A stretch of 64,000 bases of DNA from Ochrobactrum quorumnocens (GTDB taxonomy: Bacteria; Pseudomonadota; Alphaproteobacteria; Rhizobiales; Rhizobiaceae), in contig NZ_CP022604.1 of the NCBI RefSeq assembly GCF_002278035.1, positions 1,674,001 through 1,738,000 on the forward strand, in the 5' to 3' direction. Below are positions 18,944 to 26,926 of this stretch, one piece after another. Made by a program: the position numbers and the translations under genes. The notes below the pieces were generated by a model that had not been told where the DNA came from, did no database searches, and saw only the letters and a program-made list of their open reading frames with translations. The first letter of the stretch is position 1, and each line of letters begins with the position of its first letter.

Positions 18944-18973
18944 AGGCCGCCCGGATAATAATCCCAGCGGCCT
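18944..18973 (-). terminator. trp attenuator terminator
   Basis: The stem AGGCCGC / GCGGCCT has its central CCGGATAATAATCCC partly self-paired. On the reverse strand it is followed by CCTTTTTGTTT. It lies between the trpL leader peptide and trpE(G), as expected for a transcription attenuator. Confidence 0.85.
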
Positions 18974-19014
18974 GTTCCTAAAACGCAAATGCACAAACGC
19001 CTGCGTGGCCGCTT

Positions 19015-19062
19015 TTAGCGAGCCCACCACCAGCCTTTGATGTCAATGCGCGAAATGTTCAT
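19015..19062 (-). CDS. trpL: trp operon leader peptide
   Basis: A 15-residue peptide MNISRIDIKGWWWAR with three consecutive Trp codons, too short for standard ORF calling. An AAGGA Shine-Dalgarno lies about 13 bases upstream of the ATG. It is followed after 41 bases by the terminator hairpin and then by trpE(G). When tryptophanyl-tRNA is scarce, the ribosome should stall at the three Trp codons and prevent terminator formation. Homologous leaders control trpE(G) in Sinorhizobium, where the released leader RNA (rnTrpL) and the peptide also act in trans. Whether that occurs here is unknown. Confidence 0.92.
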   Translation of the reverse strand: MNISRIDIKGWWWAR

Positions 19063-19285
19063 GGCGATACTGTTATCCTTACCGTGCGTCGCTTGCAACT
19101 GGAAATTTGAAGCCTAGAGCAGAGCAGTAACATCCCTGTTAGCTCGATACGGCCAGTATTGTCAGCTTGGCTACTGAACGCAATTCAGATTGCGTCTGCT
19201 AAGCGGTTTTAAATGACGGAGATGCGCCAGAATAATCAAACTGATAGATAGAGCAGCCTCAGCCTCGCCTGAAACTGCTCTCGTT

Positions 19286-19392
19286 AAAGCATTTCCAGCA
19301 AAAGTGGGAACCGGTTTTGCGTTCGGAAATGCGTAAAAGCAAATAGTCACAGCGGTTCCAACGATTCAACATTAACTGAAACCGCTGTAACA
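19286..19392. repeat. RIME-like mosaic repeat
   Basis: Two palindromic modules occur. One is AAAGCATTTCCAGC...GTTCGGAAATGCGTAAAAGC. The other is ACAGCGGTTCCAACGATTCA...TGAAACCGCTGTAA. The same two-module structure recurs at 37996-38101 and 60807-60913. Confidence 0.75.
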
Positions 19393-19672
19393 TCAGGACA
19401 ATCCGAATTGTCGAGGTGTACCTTTACCGGCGAGCGGTAGGTATAACACCCGTTAGAAGTCATAACTTTATACGCGCAATATCACTTTAAGTATATCTTG
19501 TTTCTACTTTAGATTGTAATCATCTCACAACTGTTAATTCTATCGTTGCCCCTCTCTCTTCAACTGCATGAACGAGCTCCAACTTATGCGTGCGTCAAAA
19601 ATTTTGCCTTGCGTCAAACGCAGAATTCGGATTCATTTCGCAAGCAAATCATTTACAATTAATCAATAAAAA

Positions 19673-19690
19673 GCCGCCCAAGCAGGCGGC
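19673..19690 (-). terminator. Leftward terminator-like hairpin immediately upstream of lrp
   Basis: A 6-bp GC stem (GCCGCC / GGCGGC) with a 6-base loop. On the reverse strand it is followed by TTTTTATTG, a good U tract. No leftward gene ends here, so it would terminate only transcription antisense to lrp. Confidence 0.55.
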
Positions 19691-19705
19691 CTAATGGGGA
19701 CAACG

Positions 19706-20167
19706 ATGAAAAATATCGATGCGATGGACAGGAGTATTCTGCAAGCGCTTCAGGAAAACGGTCGACTGACCAATACTGAACTCGCTGATCGCATTAATCT
19801 TTCCCAAACCGCAACCGCAGAACGCGTCAAACGTCTGACGCGCGAGGGGTATATTCTGGGCTATTCGGCGCACCTGTCGCCAAAGATGCTCGACCGCTCA
19901 ATGCTGGTTTTTATCGAAATCAAGCTCGACCGCACTACACCGGAAGTCTTTGAAACGTTCTCTACTTTCACGCGTGGCAACCCCGATATTCTGGAATGCC
20001 ATATGGTTGCTGGTGGCTTCGACTATCTGATCAAAGCGCGTGTGTCCGATATGGATCATTATCGGCGTTTTCTGTCTGAGGCGTTGCTTTCGCTGCCCGG
20101 CGTGCGTGAGTCCCACACTTACGCGGTTATGGAAGAGGTCAAGGAAACCTCACATATCGCCGTTTGA
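19706..20167 (+). CDS. Lrp/AsnC-family transcriptional regulator
   Basis: A 153-residue regulator with an N-terminal helix-turn-helix (MDRSILQALQENGRLTNTEL, then RINLSQTATAERVKRLTREG). A C-terminal RAM/AsnC ligand-binding domain follows (MLVFIEIKLDRTTPEVFETF, then VAGGFDYLIKARVSDMDHYRRF). I choose ATG 19706 because GGGGA lies five bases ahead; an in-frame ATG at 19694 lacks a ribosome site and abuts a hairpin. Such proteins form octamers that sense amino acids. The target is not clear; the neighbouring trpE(G) is divergent and has its own attenuator. Confidence 0.9.
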   Translation: MKNIDAMDRSILQALQENGRLTNTELADRINLSQTATAERVKRLTREGYILGYSAHLSPKMLDRSMLVFIEIKLDRTTPEVFETFSTFTRGNPDILECHMVAGGFDYLIKARVSDMDHYRRFLSEALLSLPGVRESHTYAVMEEVKETSHIAV

Positions 20168-20258
20168 TCTGGTTACACTGACACTTTTATCGCACGAAAC
20201 AGAGCCGTTCTCGCACCAAGATTCGTTTAGTTTGACGACGGTCAGCGCAGTATTGCCC

Positions 20259-20363
20259 TACAGCATAATTCCTTACACTTGAATCAGTTTAAGGTAAAAT
20301 TATGCTGTAAATATAGAGTGTTAGAGCGATCTTTGTGCGCCCAAGAGGGCGCACGGCGCTCTA
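20259..20363. repeat. Pair of palindromic repeats upstream of marR
   Basis: First, a perfect 12-bp inverted repeat TACAGCATAATT / AATTATGCTGTA with 27 bases between, enclosing CCTTA / TAAGG (20259-20309). Second, TAGAGCG...CGCTCTA enclosing GTGCGCCC / GGGCGCAC (20322-20363). A related GCGCCC...GGCGCAC module is seen near 43210. These look like dispersed palindromic repeats rather than operators. Confidence 0.65.
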
Positions 20364-20400
20364 GCCTTCTGATCCGCGCGCTATTGCAAATTATTATTTA

Positions 20401-20414
20401 CGGGTATATACCCG
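20401..20414. promoter_or_regulatory. Perfect palindrome over the marR promoter
   Basis: CGGGTATATACCCG is a perfect 14-bp palindrome ending four bases before the marR ATG. It contains TATATA, a possible -10 box, with TTGCAA at 20384-20389 as a -35 candidate 15 bases upstream. This is the position expected of an autorepressor operator. Confidence 0.6.
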
Positions 20415-20418
20415 CGTT

Positions 20419-20820
20419 ATGTCTACTCCTTGTATCTGCATCCTTCTGCGTCAGGCGGCTCGCAAATCGTCAGCTATCTACGATGAAGCGCTGGCACCCC
20501 TTGGCATCAATATTGCGCAATTCAGCCTGCTGCGAAAAATCTCCCGCGCCGGTTCGATTTCGCTAACCGAGCTTGCCCACAAGGCGGAGCTTGATCGTTC
20601 AACGATGGGTCGCAACGCAAAAGTTCTGCAGCGCATGGGGTTGGTTGAGCCTGCAGCAAGTGAAGATCATCGCGAAACCAGCGTCACACTCACCGACGAA
20701 GGACGAGATATTGTCAGACGTGGAGCGCCGCTGTGGGACAAAGCACAAGACGAAATAGAAGCGCGGCTTGGTGATGACGGTGTTGAACAATTGCAATCGC
20801 TGCTCCGCGCCATCTCATGA
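20419..20820 (+). CDS. MarR-family transcriptional regulator
   Basis: A 133-residue winged-helix regulator. The DNA-binding part is ISLTELAHKAELDRSTMGRN, then LQRMGLVEPAASEDHRETSV (recognition helix and wing with the conserved D-R pair). Helices at both ends form the dimer. The ATG is preceded by no Shine-Dalgarno and lies only about nine bases after the probable -10 box, so the mRNA may be leaderless. The MFS exporter gene begins 128 bases downstream on the same strand, suggesting that this regulator controls it. Confidence 0.9.
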   Translation: MSTPCICILLRQAARKSSAIYDEALAPLGINIAQFSLLRKISRAGSISLTELAHKAELDRSTMGRNAKVLQRMGLVEPAASEDHRETSVTLTDEGRDIVRRGAPLWDKAQDEIEARLGDDGVEQLQSLLRAIS

Positions 20821-20948
20821 CGCTCTGCTCCTTTGACTGAATTGACTACAAACAATGACAGGAACCTGCATAGCCGATAGATGGCGAGCGGTTCCGCCTT
20901 CCAATATGCGGCTGGCCGAAACCCAGCTCGAACTCGAAAGCGCCGAAA

Positions 20949-22241
20949 ATGATTTCAGCCAGCCTTGCCAGCTTTCTTGCGCAAAGAAACATCCATTATG
21001 GATGGGTCGTCGCTGCTGTCACCTTCCTCACCATGCTGGCAACAGCTGCGGCAATGGGATCGGCGGGCATATTAATTGAGCCGCTTCAGAGTGAATTCGG
21101 CTGGACCAACGCGGATATTTCATTCGCGATGGCTCTGCGTCTCGTTTTGTTCGGGCTCATGGGACCGTTTGCAGCTGCTTTCATGAACCAGTTCGGTCTT
21201 CGACGGGTGGTCATGGCTGCACTGATCATGATCTCACTAGGCCTTGTAGGCTCGATTTTCATGACTGAGCAATGGCAGATGGTTGCACTTTGGGGTGTCG
21301 TCATCGGACTTGGCACTGGCATGACAGCCCTCGTGCTGGGCGCGACCGTTGCCGCGCGCTGGTTTGAAAAGCGCCGCGGCCTCGTCGTCGGCATGATGAC
21401 GGCCAGTAACGCCACCGGACAGCTTATTTTTATGCCAATTCTGGCCAGCGTGAGTCAGTCGATCGGTTGGCGCACGTCGCTCACAATTGTCATTTCGTTC
21501 TTGCTGGCAGCGCTTGTGCTGGTCCTGGCGTTGATGCGCGACAATCCAGCGGATGTCGGACTTAAGCCTTACGGAAGAACCGCGCCAATGCCTGCACCGG
21601 AACCAAAAAAGCAGTTTGGCTCCATGCTTATCTCGCCGCTGGTGACATTGCGTGAAGCATCTTCCACCTCAACCTTCTGGGTGCTGTTCATCACATTTTT
21701 CGTCTGCGGCTTTTCCACGAATGGTCTGATACAAACGCACTGGATTGCACTTTGCGGCGATTTCGGCATCGTACCAGTGGGTGCAGCAGGTATCCTGGCC
21801 GTCATTGGCGCGTTCGATCTGATCGGTACTATTGCTTCTGGCTGGCTTACCGACCGCTTCGACAATCGTTGGCTTTTGTTTTGGTTCTATGCCCTGCGCG
21901 GCCTATCGCTCATCTATCTGACGTTCACAGACTTCACACTTTACGAACTTGCACTCTTCGCCGTGTTCTATGGCCTCGACTGGGTAGCCACTGTACCACC
22001 TACCGTAAAGCTTGCCGCTGAACAGTTCGGTCCTGAAAAAGCCGGTATGATCTTCGGTTGGGTATTCACAGGCCATCAGGTGGGTGCGGCCGCAGCAGCA
22101 GCCTTCGCAGGCTATGTCCGCACCGATTACGACAGCTACACACCTGCGCTTATTCTGGCAGGTGCCATGTGCTTCGCTGCGGCGGCGATGGTGTTCCTCA
22201 TCAATCGCCCTTCACGCCGCCCTATACTTCAGGCGTCATGA
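20949..22241 (+). CDS. MFS transporter
   Basis: A 430-residue major facilitator with about 12 membrane helices, resembling the monocarboxylate / oxalate-formate antiporter group. It starts with IHYGWVVAAVTFLTMLATAA, followed by the loop WFEKRRGLVVGMMTASNATGQ between helices, typical of this group. The second half begins at about residue 240 (STFWVLFITFFVCGFSTNG). The substrate is unknown. It lies downstream of a marR gene in the same direction, and its stop is followed within seven bases by a Bru-RS-like repeat. Confidence 0.88.
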   Translation: MISASLASFLAQRNIHYGWVVAAVTFLTMLATAAAMGSAGILIEPLQSEFGWTNADISFAMALRLVLFGLMGPFAAAFMNQFGLRRVVMAALIMISLGLVGSIFMTEQWQMVALWGVVIGLGTGMTALVLGATVAARWFEKRRGLVVGMMTASNATGQLIFMPILASVSQSIGWRTSLTIVISFLLAALVLVLALMRDNPADVGLKPYGRTAPMPAPEPKKQFGSMLISPLVTLREASSTSTFWVLFITFFVCGFSTNGLIQTHWIALCGDFGIVPVGAAGILAVIGAFDLIGTIASGWLTDRFDNRWLLFWFYALRGLSLIYLTFTDFTLYELALFAVFYGLDWVATVPPTVKLAAEQFGPEKAGMIFGWVFTGHQVGAAAAAAFAGYVRTDYDSYTPALILAGAMCFAAAAMVFLINRPSRRPILQAS

Positions 22242-22247
22242 TAAGCT

Positions 22248-22350
22248 AAAGCATGTCGCGCTCAAATGGATTCATTTGAGCTCGACATGCGACAATTAAA
22301 GGAATCTAGAGCGAGCGCCATGGGTGCGATTAAGCGCGACACGCTCTAGA
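22248..22350 (+). repeat. Bru-RS-like palindromic element, copy 3
   Basis: Starts GCATGTCGCGCTCAAATGG and ends CGACACGCTCTAGA. It diverges from copies 1 and 2 in the left half, but with paired changes (GCTCAAATG / CATTTGAGC) that keep the palindrome. It overlaps the 3' end of the convergent EamA gene and provides its last residues and stop. Confidence 0.85.
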
Positions 22351-23274
22351 TTTTCTGCCCTTTCTGTTCAGCGCCAAAACACCGAGACTGATCAGAAGGG
22401 CAGCGGTGGTGTCGGTCCAGCCCGGCACTTCTCCGAGCAACAACAGAGCCAGCACCAAAGTTGCCACCGGAATAAGGGCAGATAAGGCCGCTCCCGCTGC
22501 TGTTCCCAAAAGCACAACTGCACGGTTAAAGGCGAAGACACCGAAGGCTGATGTCAACACACCCTGATAAAAGCCCTGCAAAGCAATGTCGCCCCAAGCG
22601 GTTTCGCCAATGCCTTTTTTCAGGAACAGCACATAGATTGGCAGAAACACCAGCGCAGACGTCACGGCGGCAATCGCTGTAGCGTGAAGCCCGTCCATGC
22701 CTTTCCTGCGAAAAACCATCACGTAGATCGACCAGACCAAGGCTGCTGCAAAAAACGAGAGGTGTCCTATCATCTCTTGCCCACCCAATTGCGACAAGCC
22801 GGCGATCAATCCGCTTCCAATCAGGATCAGCACCACCCCGGCCCAACGGGATAACGCCAGACGCTCCTGAAGCAGAAGGACACCGAGAATAGCAACGAGT
22901 GCTGTCATCAGGCCGGGGATAAGCGCAGCCGCATGGGACGCGGGAGCAAACTGCAACCCGTACACAGTCAGAAGCGCATAGGGAAAGCCAGCGCCGGACG
23001 CAAGAAGCACAAAGCCAAGCGGCCCCAATTGTCTAAAGCCGAACCCTTTCGCAAAGACGACCGGCAGCAGCACCAAGCCCGCTACACCGAAGCGCAATGC
23101 AATAATGTCCGACGGCATGAGTGCTGTTTTAAAGCCAAAGCGGGTCAGTACGAACGAACCCGACCAGACGAGGACGCCCGAAAGCCCCCAAAGCAAGCCC
23201 TTTATCGTATCGTTTGCTGAAACTGAAATAGTCGAATCGGTGGTGGCCGTCATATTTGCTTTGCTCTGATTCAT
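22330..23274 (-). CDS. EamA/DMT-family exporter
   Basis: A 314-residue inner-membrane protein with two EamA repeats and ten predicted helices, e.g. LLWGLSGVLVWSGSFVLTRF and LSRWAGVVLILIGSGLIAGL. Drug/metabolite transporters of this kind export amino acids or related metabolites. I start it at ATG 23274; a GTG 15 codons upstream is less likely, and another ATG lies at 23253. The C-terminal residues KSRACRA and the stop codon lie in a Bru-RS-like repeat. The LysR gene ends 76 bases upstream on the same strand and may regulate it. Confidence 0.87.
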   Translation of the reverse strand: MNQSKANMTATTDSTISVSANDTIKGLLWGLSGVLVWSGSFVLTRFGFKTALMPSDIIALRFGVAGLVLLPVVFAKGFGFRQLGPLGFVLLASGAGFPYALLTVYGLQFAPASHAAALIPGLMTALVAILGVLLLQERLALSRWAGVVLILIGSGLIAGLSQLGGQEMIGHLSFFAAALVWSIYVMVFRRKGMDGLHATAIAAVTSALVFLPIYVLFLKKGIGETAWGDIALQGFYQGVLTSAFGVFAFNRAVVLLGTAAGAALSALIPVATLVLALLLLGEVPGWTDTTAALLISLGVLALNRKGRKSRACRA

Positions 23275-23350
23275 GAATAGTTGTGCGACTATTGCAGAAA
23301 CAGTGAGCGTAAGCGGCACGGATAAGTCAAATATGAGGTATTAGAAATTC

Positions 23351-24229
23351 TTATGCCGCTTTGATATTTGCATCTTTGGCGATAACGCAGAAACTATCGA
23401 TCAAATGCCTTACCGGGCTATCGGCACGATAGACAATATATACCGTTCTGAATGTCGGCGGATTGAGTTTGATCGCTCGCAGATCATGCAAATCGGAACC
23501 CGGTAAGCTGATCTCCGACAACAGCGTCATGCCAATGCCATGTCGCACCATTTCGAGCACAGTGGCAACATCCCGTGTTCTTACCTGCTCGCTTCGCGCC
23601 CCCCCATCCGCATGAATGATACGATCAAGGATCAACTCGCAACCCGCTGCCGCAATCAACTGTCGATCTCGCAGATCGCGTGGGGCAACCATATCCCGCC
23701 GCATGAAGGGGTCGTCACGTCGACCGACCACGACCAATTCTTCCTGCCCTACTTCAACCGCTTCCAAACCGGAAAATGGCAGTGACGTAATGCCAATATC
23801 AGCAATGCCGTCACTCACCCAAAGGCTTACATCGTCGTGTCCGCCTTCAAAAGTGCTGAATTCCACACACGGATGGAGCCGCAAAAAAGTTTTGCGCAGA
23901 TCAGGAACCACATATTCCAGCTGGCTGGGAATGGCAGCCACGCGCAGCCTGTCAGGCGCATTGGTGACCATCTTGCGTGCCTGAGCTTCTATCCGATCCA
24001 CAGCCGATAAAGCACTGCGCGCATCATCAAGAATGGTCTGCCCAAAAGCGGTCAGCATCGCACCGTCGCGTTTACGGGCAAGCAGATCCAGTCCGAGGAT
24101 TTTCTCAAGCGTCGACAGCGCCTGACTGGCCCCTGACTGGGTCAGGCCCAGCTTCCGTGCGGCCGCACCGACACTGCCGGTTTCGGCTACCGCTTCGAGC
24201 AAACGCAACTGGACGAGACTGATCTTCAT
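23351..24229 (-). CDS. LysR-family transcriptional regulator
   Basis: A 292-residue regulator. The N-terminal helix-turn-helix is RLLEAVAETGSVGAAARKLG, then TQSGASQALSTLEKILGLDLL. The C-terminal effector domain starts near residue 90 (RLRVAAIPSQLEYVVPDLRK). It lies three bases after the Rsm22-like gene and upstream of the EamA exporter on the same strand, so it may be co-transcribed with both. Amino-acid exporters are often controlled by a LysR protein, but these are usually divergent. The ligand is unknown. Confidence 0.92.
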   Translation of the reverse strand: MKISLVQLRLLEAVAETGSVGAAARKLGLTQSGASQALSTLEKILGLDLLARKRDGAMLTAFGQTILDDARSALSAVDRIEAQARKMVTNAPDRLRVAAIPSQLEYVVPDLRKTFLRLHPCVEFSTFEGGHDDVSLWVSDGIADIGITSLPFSGLEAVEVGQEELVVVGRRDDPFMRRDMVAPRDLRDRQLIAAAGCELILDRIIHADGGARSEQVRTRDVATVLEMVRHGIGMTLLSEISLPGSDLHDLRAIKLNPPTFRTVYIVYRADSPVRHLIDSFCVIAKDANIKAA

Positions 24230-24232
24230 GGC

Positions 24233-25201
24233 TTAGCTTCCCAATGCCGCATCGCCCCAATCGGCACGGCGCGCCCAACGGAAAAACTCACCGTCCCGCT
24301 TGGTGACAAGACGCTCTTCAGCGCTTCCATCTTCGATGCAAAGTTTCAGTGCCACCTTGCCGCCACCGACACGCGTGGGCGCAATCACCCGCGCTGATGC
24401 AGCAAGCGACCGATCACGCGTCGCAGCCAGATAGATGAACTTCTCGTCTTCCCATGGCACTTCAGCATCCTTGGTCAGACGATGAATACGGGAGCGAGCA
24501 ACCCGGCGCGAAAAATGGCACCAGTCGGGTGCAATCAACGGGCATTCGAGCTGATGCGTGCAAGGTGCCGCAATATATGCACCCTGTTCAATGAGCGCCG
24601 CGCGTGCGTCGAGAATGCGCTGCCAGCCTGCAGGAGTTCCCGGCTCTACAATCACGAACAGATGGCGGGCTGAAGCCCATAGCCGTTCGACAAGCGCCTT
24701 GCGATCATGAGGTGCCAGCTCGTCAAGAACATAGGCGATCGTCACAAGATCAGCTTGCGGAAAATCAAGCTTTTCCCTGACCAGATCGCCCGCGCGCCAT
24801 TCCGTTTCAAGACCCACATTTTCCGCAAGCTTGCCGCCCACTGCACGAATCGCAGGGCTTGCTTCGATCATGGTCGCCGATGCGAGATCGGGCCAGCATT
24901 CGCGTGCAGCCCAAAGTGCGGTCCCCGGCCCACAGCCTACATCAAGCATAGTCGTCGGCGCAAAGTCTGGGCACACTTCCGCAACGCTTTCAAAACTTGC
25001 GCGCACTGCCGCATAGGTCGCAGGCAATCGCGCAGCAAGATAGGCCTTAGCGGCAAGTTCGTCAGAAATATGCAGGCGACCATCGCGTGTTTCCGCGCGA
25101 TAGCGCCGCGACAAAACCTCAGACGCGCGCTTGAGGTCGGCCAGAGCCACTCCTTCAAGCGTCGTGTCTACAGCCTGACGCAATAGTGATGGCAATTCCA
25201 T
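24233..25201 (-). CDS. Rsm22-like small-ribosomal-subunit methyltransferase family protein
   Basis: A 322-residue protein of the Rsm22 family (bacterial relatives of mitochondrial Rsm22/METTL17, linked to small-subunit assembly). The SAM-binding motif is TTMLDVGCGPGTALWAARE at about residues 102-120. Further on is a Cys/His cluster, APCTHQLECPL then DWCHFSRR. In the eukaryotic relatives equivalent cysteines bind a 4Fe-4S cluster, so the same may hold here. No membrane segment is present. It lies six bases after a DUF2333 gene and three before lysR, so these form a leftward operon. Confidence 0.87.
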   Translation of the reverse strand: MELPSLLRQAVDTTLEGVALADLKRASEVLSRRYRAETRDGRLHISDELAAKAYLAARLPATYAAVRASFESVAEVCPDFAPTTMLDVGCGPGTALWAARECWPDLASATMIEASPAIRAVGGKLAENVGLETEWRAGDLVREKLDFPQADLVTIAYVLDELAPHDRKALVERLWASARHLFVIVEPGTPAGWQRILDARAALIEQGAYIAAPCTHQLECPLIAPDWCHFSRRVARSRIHRLTKDAEVPWEDEKFIYLAATRDRSLAASARVIAPTRVGGGKVALKLCIEDGSAEERLVTKRDGEFFRWARRADWGDAALGS

Positions 25202-25207
25202 CGCAGA

Positions 25208-26473
25208 TCAGCGCTCCAGAACCTGCTTTACGTCGACCAGATTGGAACGAACGCGCAGGATATAAAAGCCCATCGTGGTCAGATGTGACGGTGTAAACCA
25301 TGCATCCGGGCTACCGTTTGAAACAATGAACGGCTGCATATCGAGCGCCGAGCGCAACTGCCGTTCCATTTCATCCCATACGCCATCAAGATGCTTTTCA
25401 GCCAGGACCCCGCGGAAATCCGAATGGGCAGCGCGCAAGAGGCCGTAATAGGCATAGAGCTGGCCATAAGCGAACCAGAAGCGATCATCGGCGCGCGTAT
25501 CAAACCAACCAGCATGATAATTCTCTGCACGGTCCTTGAGGATTGCTGAGGTCGAACCCAGATCGCTCGCAATGCGATCGACAAACTGGATCAGATTGTC
25601 GGCGCGCGCGTCAAACGTGGCCTGACAGTTTTCAAGACGCGTATTGAACGAACGTAAGTCCTTGATTGCCGAGCGATAATAGCTTGGCGTCGGGGTCTTT
25701 GGTCCAAACGGGCTCAGGCCGAAATACCAGGCATCTTCGGCAAACTGCAGATTGCCACGCGCTTTTTGCAGATCTCCGTCGATTTGGGATGTGCCGCGCA
25801 AACGGCCAATATTGTCTACCAACTCGATAGCCGTACGGCGTACGGCTGCATTGATGCCGCGCTGGAACGATGCCTTGTTATCGAGAAATGGCGTGCGATC
25901 CCAATCGATTCCAAAGAAACCAACCTTGTAGAGCAGCATGGAGGAAATCCACGCGTTCTGGTTCACGTTGAAATCGGTGAGATCAGCTGCGACTTCAGCA
26001 ATTGCTGAAGGCGAACACTTACGCGCAGTCGATGGAATCTGCGCGGCCTGCATCGGCTGCGACTGTGACTCCGTCGAGGTTTCGGACTGCGTGTTTGTGT
26101 CGCCGTTACCAGCGGCAGGTGTCGTATCCGTACCACCAGCGCTATTTTCGGAAGGTGCTGGCGTTGCCGGTTCGGGCGTTGCAGCCAATGGCGCAGGTGT
26201 CTTCTGCACTTCCTCGCCGGGTGTCACTGCCGTCTGATAGCTGTACTTGGCTGGATAATCAGGATTGAAGTTGGTCCAGACCTGCGTTTGCCAGATAAAA
26301 TAGATATAAAGACCGCCCAGTCCAATTACGGCCACGGCGATCGCAACTTTCCACAAATTTCCCAGCTTAAGGAAAAGCCGCCATAAACCGCCGAGCGGTA
26401 CTGCTATCAAGCGGGCCAACGCCGCGATAAATCGACCAAGGAAGGAGAAAACGCCCCGTACTGCATTCCACAC
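25208..26473 (-). CDS. DUF2333 family membrane protein
   Basis: A 421-residue protein of unknown function (DUF2333). One membrane helix lies at about residues 40-62 (LWKVAIAVAVIGLGGLYIYF), preceded by a short amphipathic hydrophobic region. A Pro/Ala/Thr-rich linker spans about residues 90-145, and the conserved periplasmic domain begins at about 150 (KCSPSAIAEVAADLTDFNVN). The frame starts with GTG at 26473, preceded by GGAAGGAA. It is the first gene of a leftward operon with the Rsm22-like protein. I offer no function. Confidence 0.85.
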   Translation of the reverse strand: MWNAVRGVFSFLGRFIAALARLIAVPLGGLWRLFLKLGNLWKVAIAVAVIGLGGLYIYFIWQTQVWTNFNPDYPAKYSYQTAVTPGEEVQKTPAPLAATPEPATPAPSENSAGGTDTTPAAGNGDTNTQSETSTESQSQPMQAAQIPSTARKCSPSAIAEVAADLTDFNVNQNAWISSMLLYKVGFFGIDWDRTPFLDNKASFQRGINAAVRRTAIELVDNIGRLRGTSQIDGDLQKARGNLQFAEDAWYFGLSPFGPKTPTPSYYRSAIKDLRSFNTRLENCQATFDARADNLIQFVDRIASDLGSTSAILKDRAENYHAGWFDTRADDRFWFAYGQLYAYYGLLRAAHSDFRGVLAEKHLDGVWDEMERQLRSALDMQPFIVSNGSPDAWFTPSHLTTMGFYILRVRSNLVDVKQVLER

Positions 26474-26926
26474 CGTAAAAATTCCTTCCTCTTGCCTGCA
26501 ATTGCAGGCTATTCGACATTTTAGATTGTCCGGGTCTTATCCGGCAACTGGCCCGAAAAGCCGCTGACCACTGATCAGCATATTTTGATTAGCTTCACAC
26601 ATCTCAAATAGAGTGCGGCAAGCTTTTCGACAACCTTGAACCAGCCTGTCTCTGACTTTATCGCGTGTTTTCAGCGCTCAAGGGTTGAAACAAGATGCCC
26701 CTTGCGTAACATGGCGCCACTTCGCACTGCTTCGGCTTACAAAGCCTCATCTGCAGAACCTTTTTGACTGACGGTCCATAAAAAACGAGTACAACACACC
26801 CCAAAGTCGCAATCAGAAATATTTTCGCCGCAATGGTACTTGATCGGCGAAATCTTTGGTGTTTGCTAAAAGCCGGAACCGGAAAAACAATCAACCGTCA
26901 AAACGGCCCGGTTAATGGAGAGAGAA
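26474..26926. promoter_or_regulatory. Divergent intergenic region DUF2333 / choX
   Basis: About 450 bases with no protein gene I would support. It must carry the leftward DUF2333 promoter and the rightward choX promoter. A GGAG Shine-Dalgarno lies at 26917-26920. A loose inverted repeat GCTGA / TCAGC occurs near 26561. I see no confident operator. Confidence 0.45.

Larger units (their letters stand above)
19063..19705. other. Long intergenic region between trpL and lrp
   Basis: About 640 bases without a convincing protein gene. It should contain the leftward trpL promoter near 19080-19120 (TTGCAA is visible on the reverse strand), a RIME-like repeat at 19286-19392 and the lrp promoter. The stretch 19440-19670 is AT-rich and non-coding by eye. 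A leftward terminator-like hairpin sits at the right end. Confidence 0.55.
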
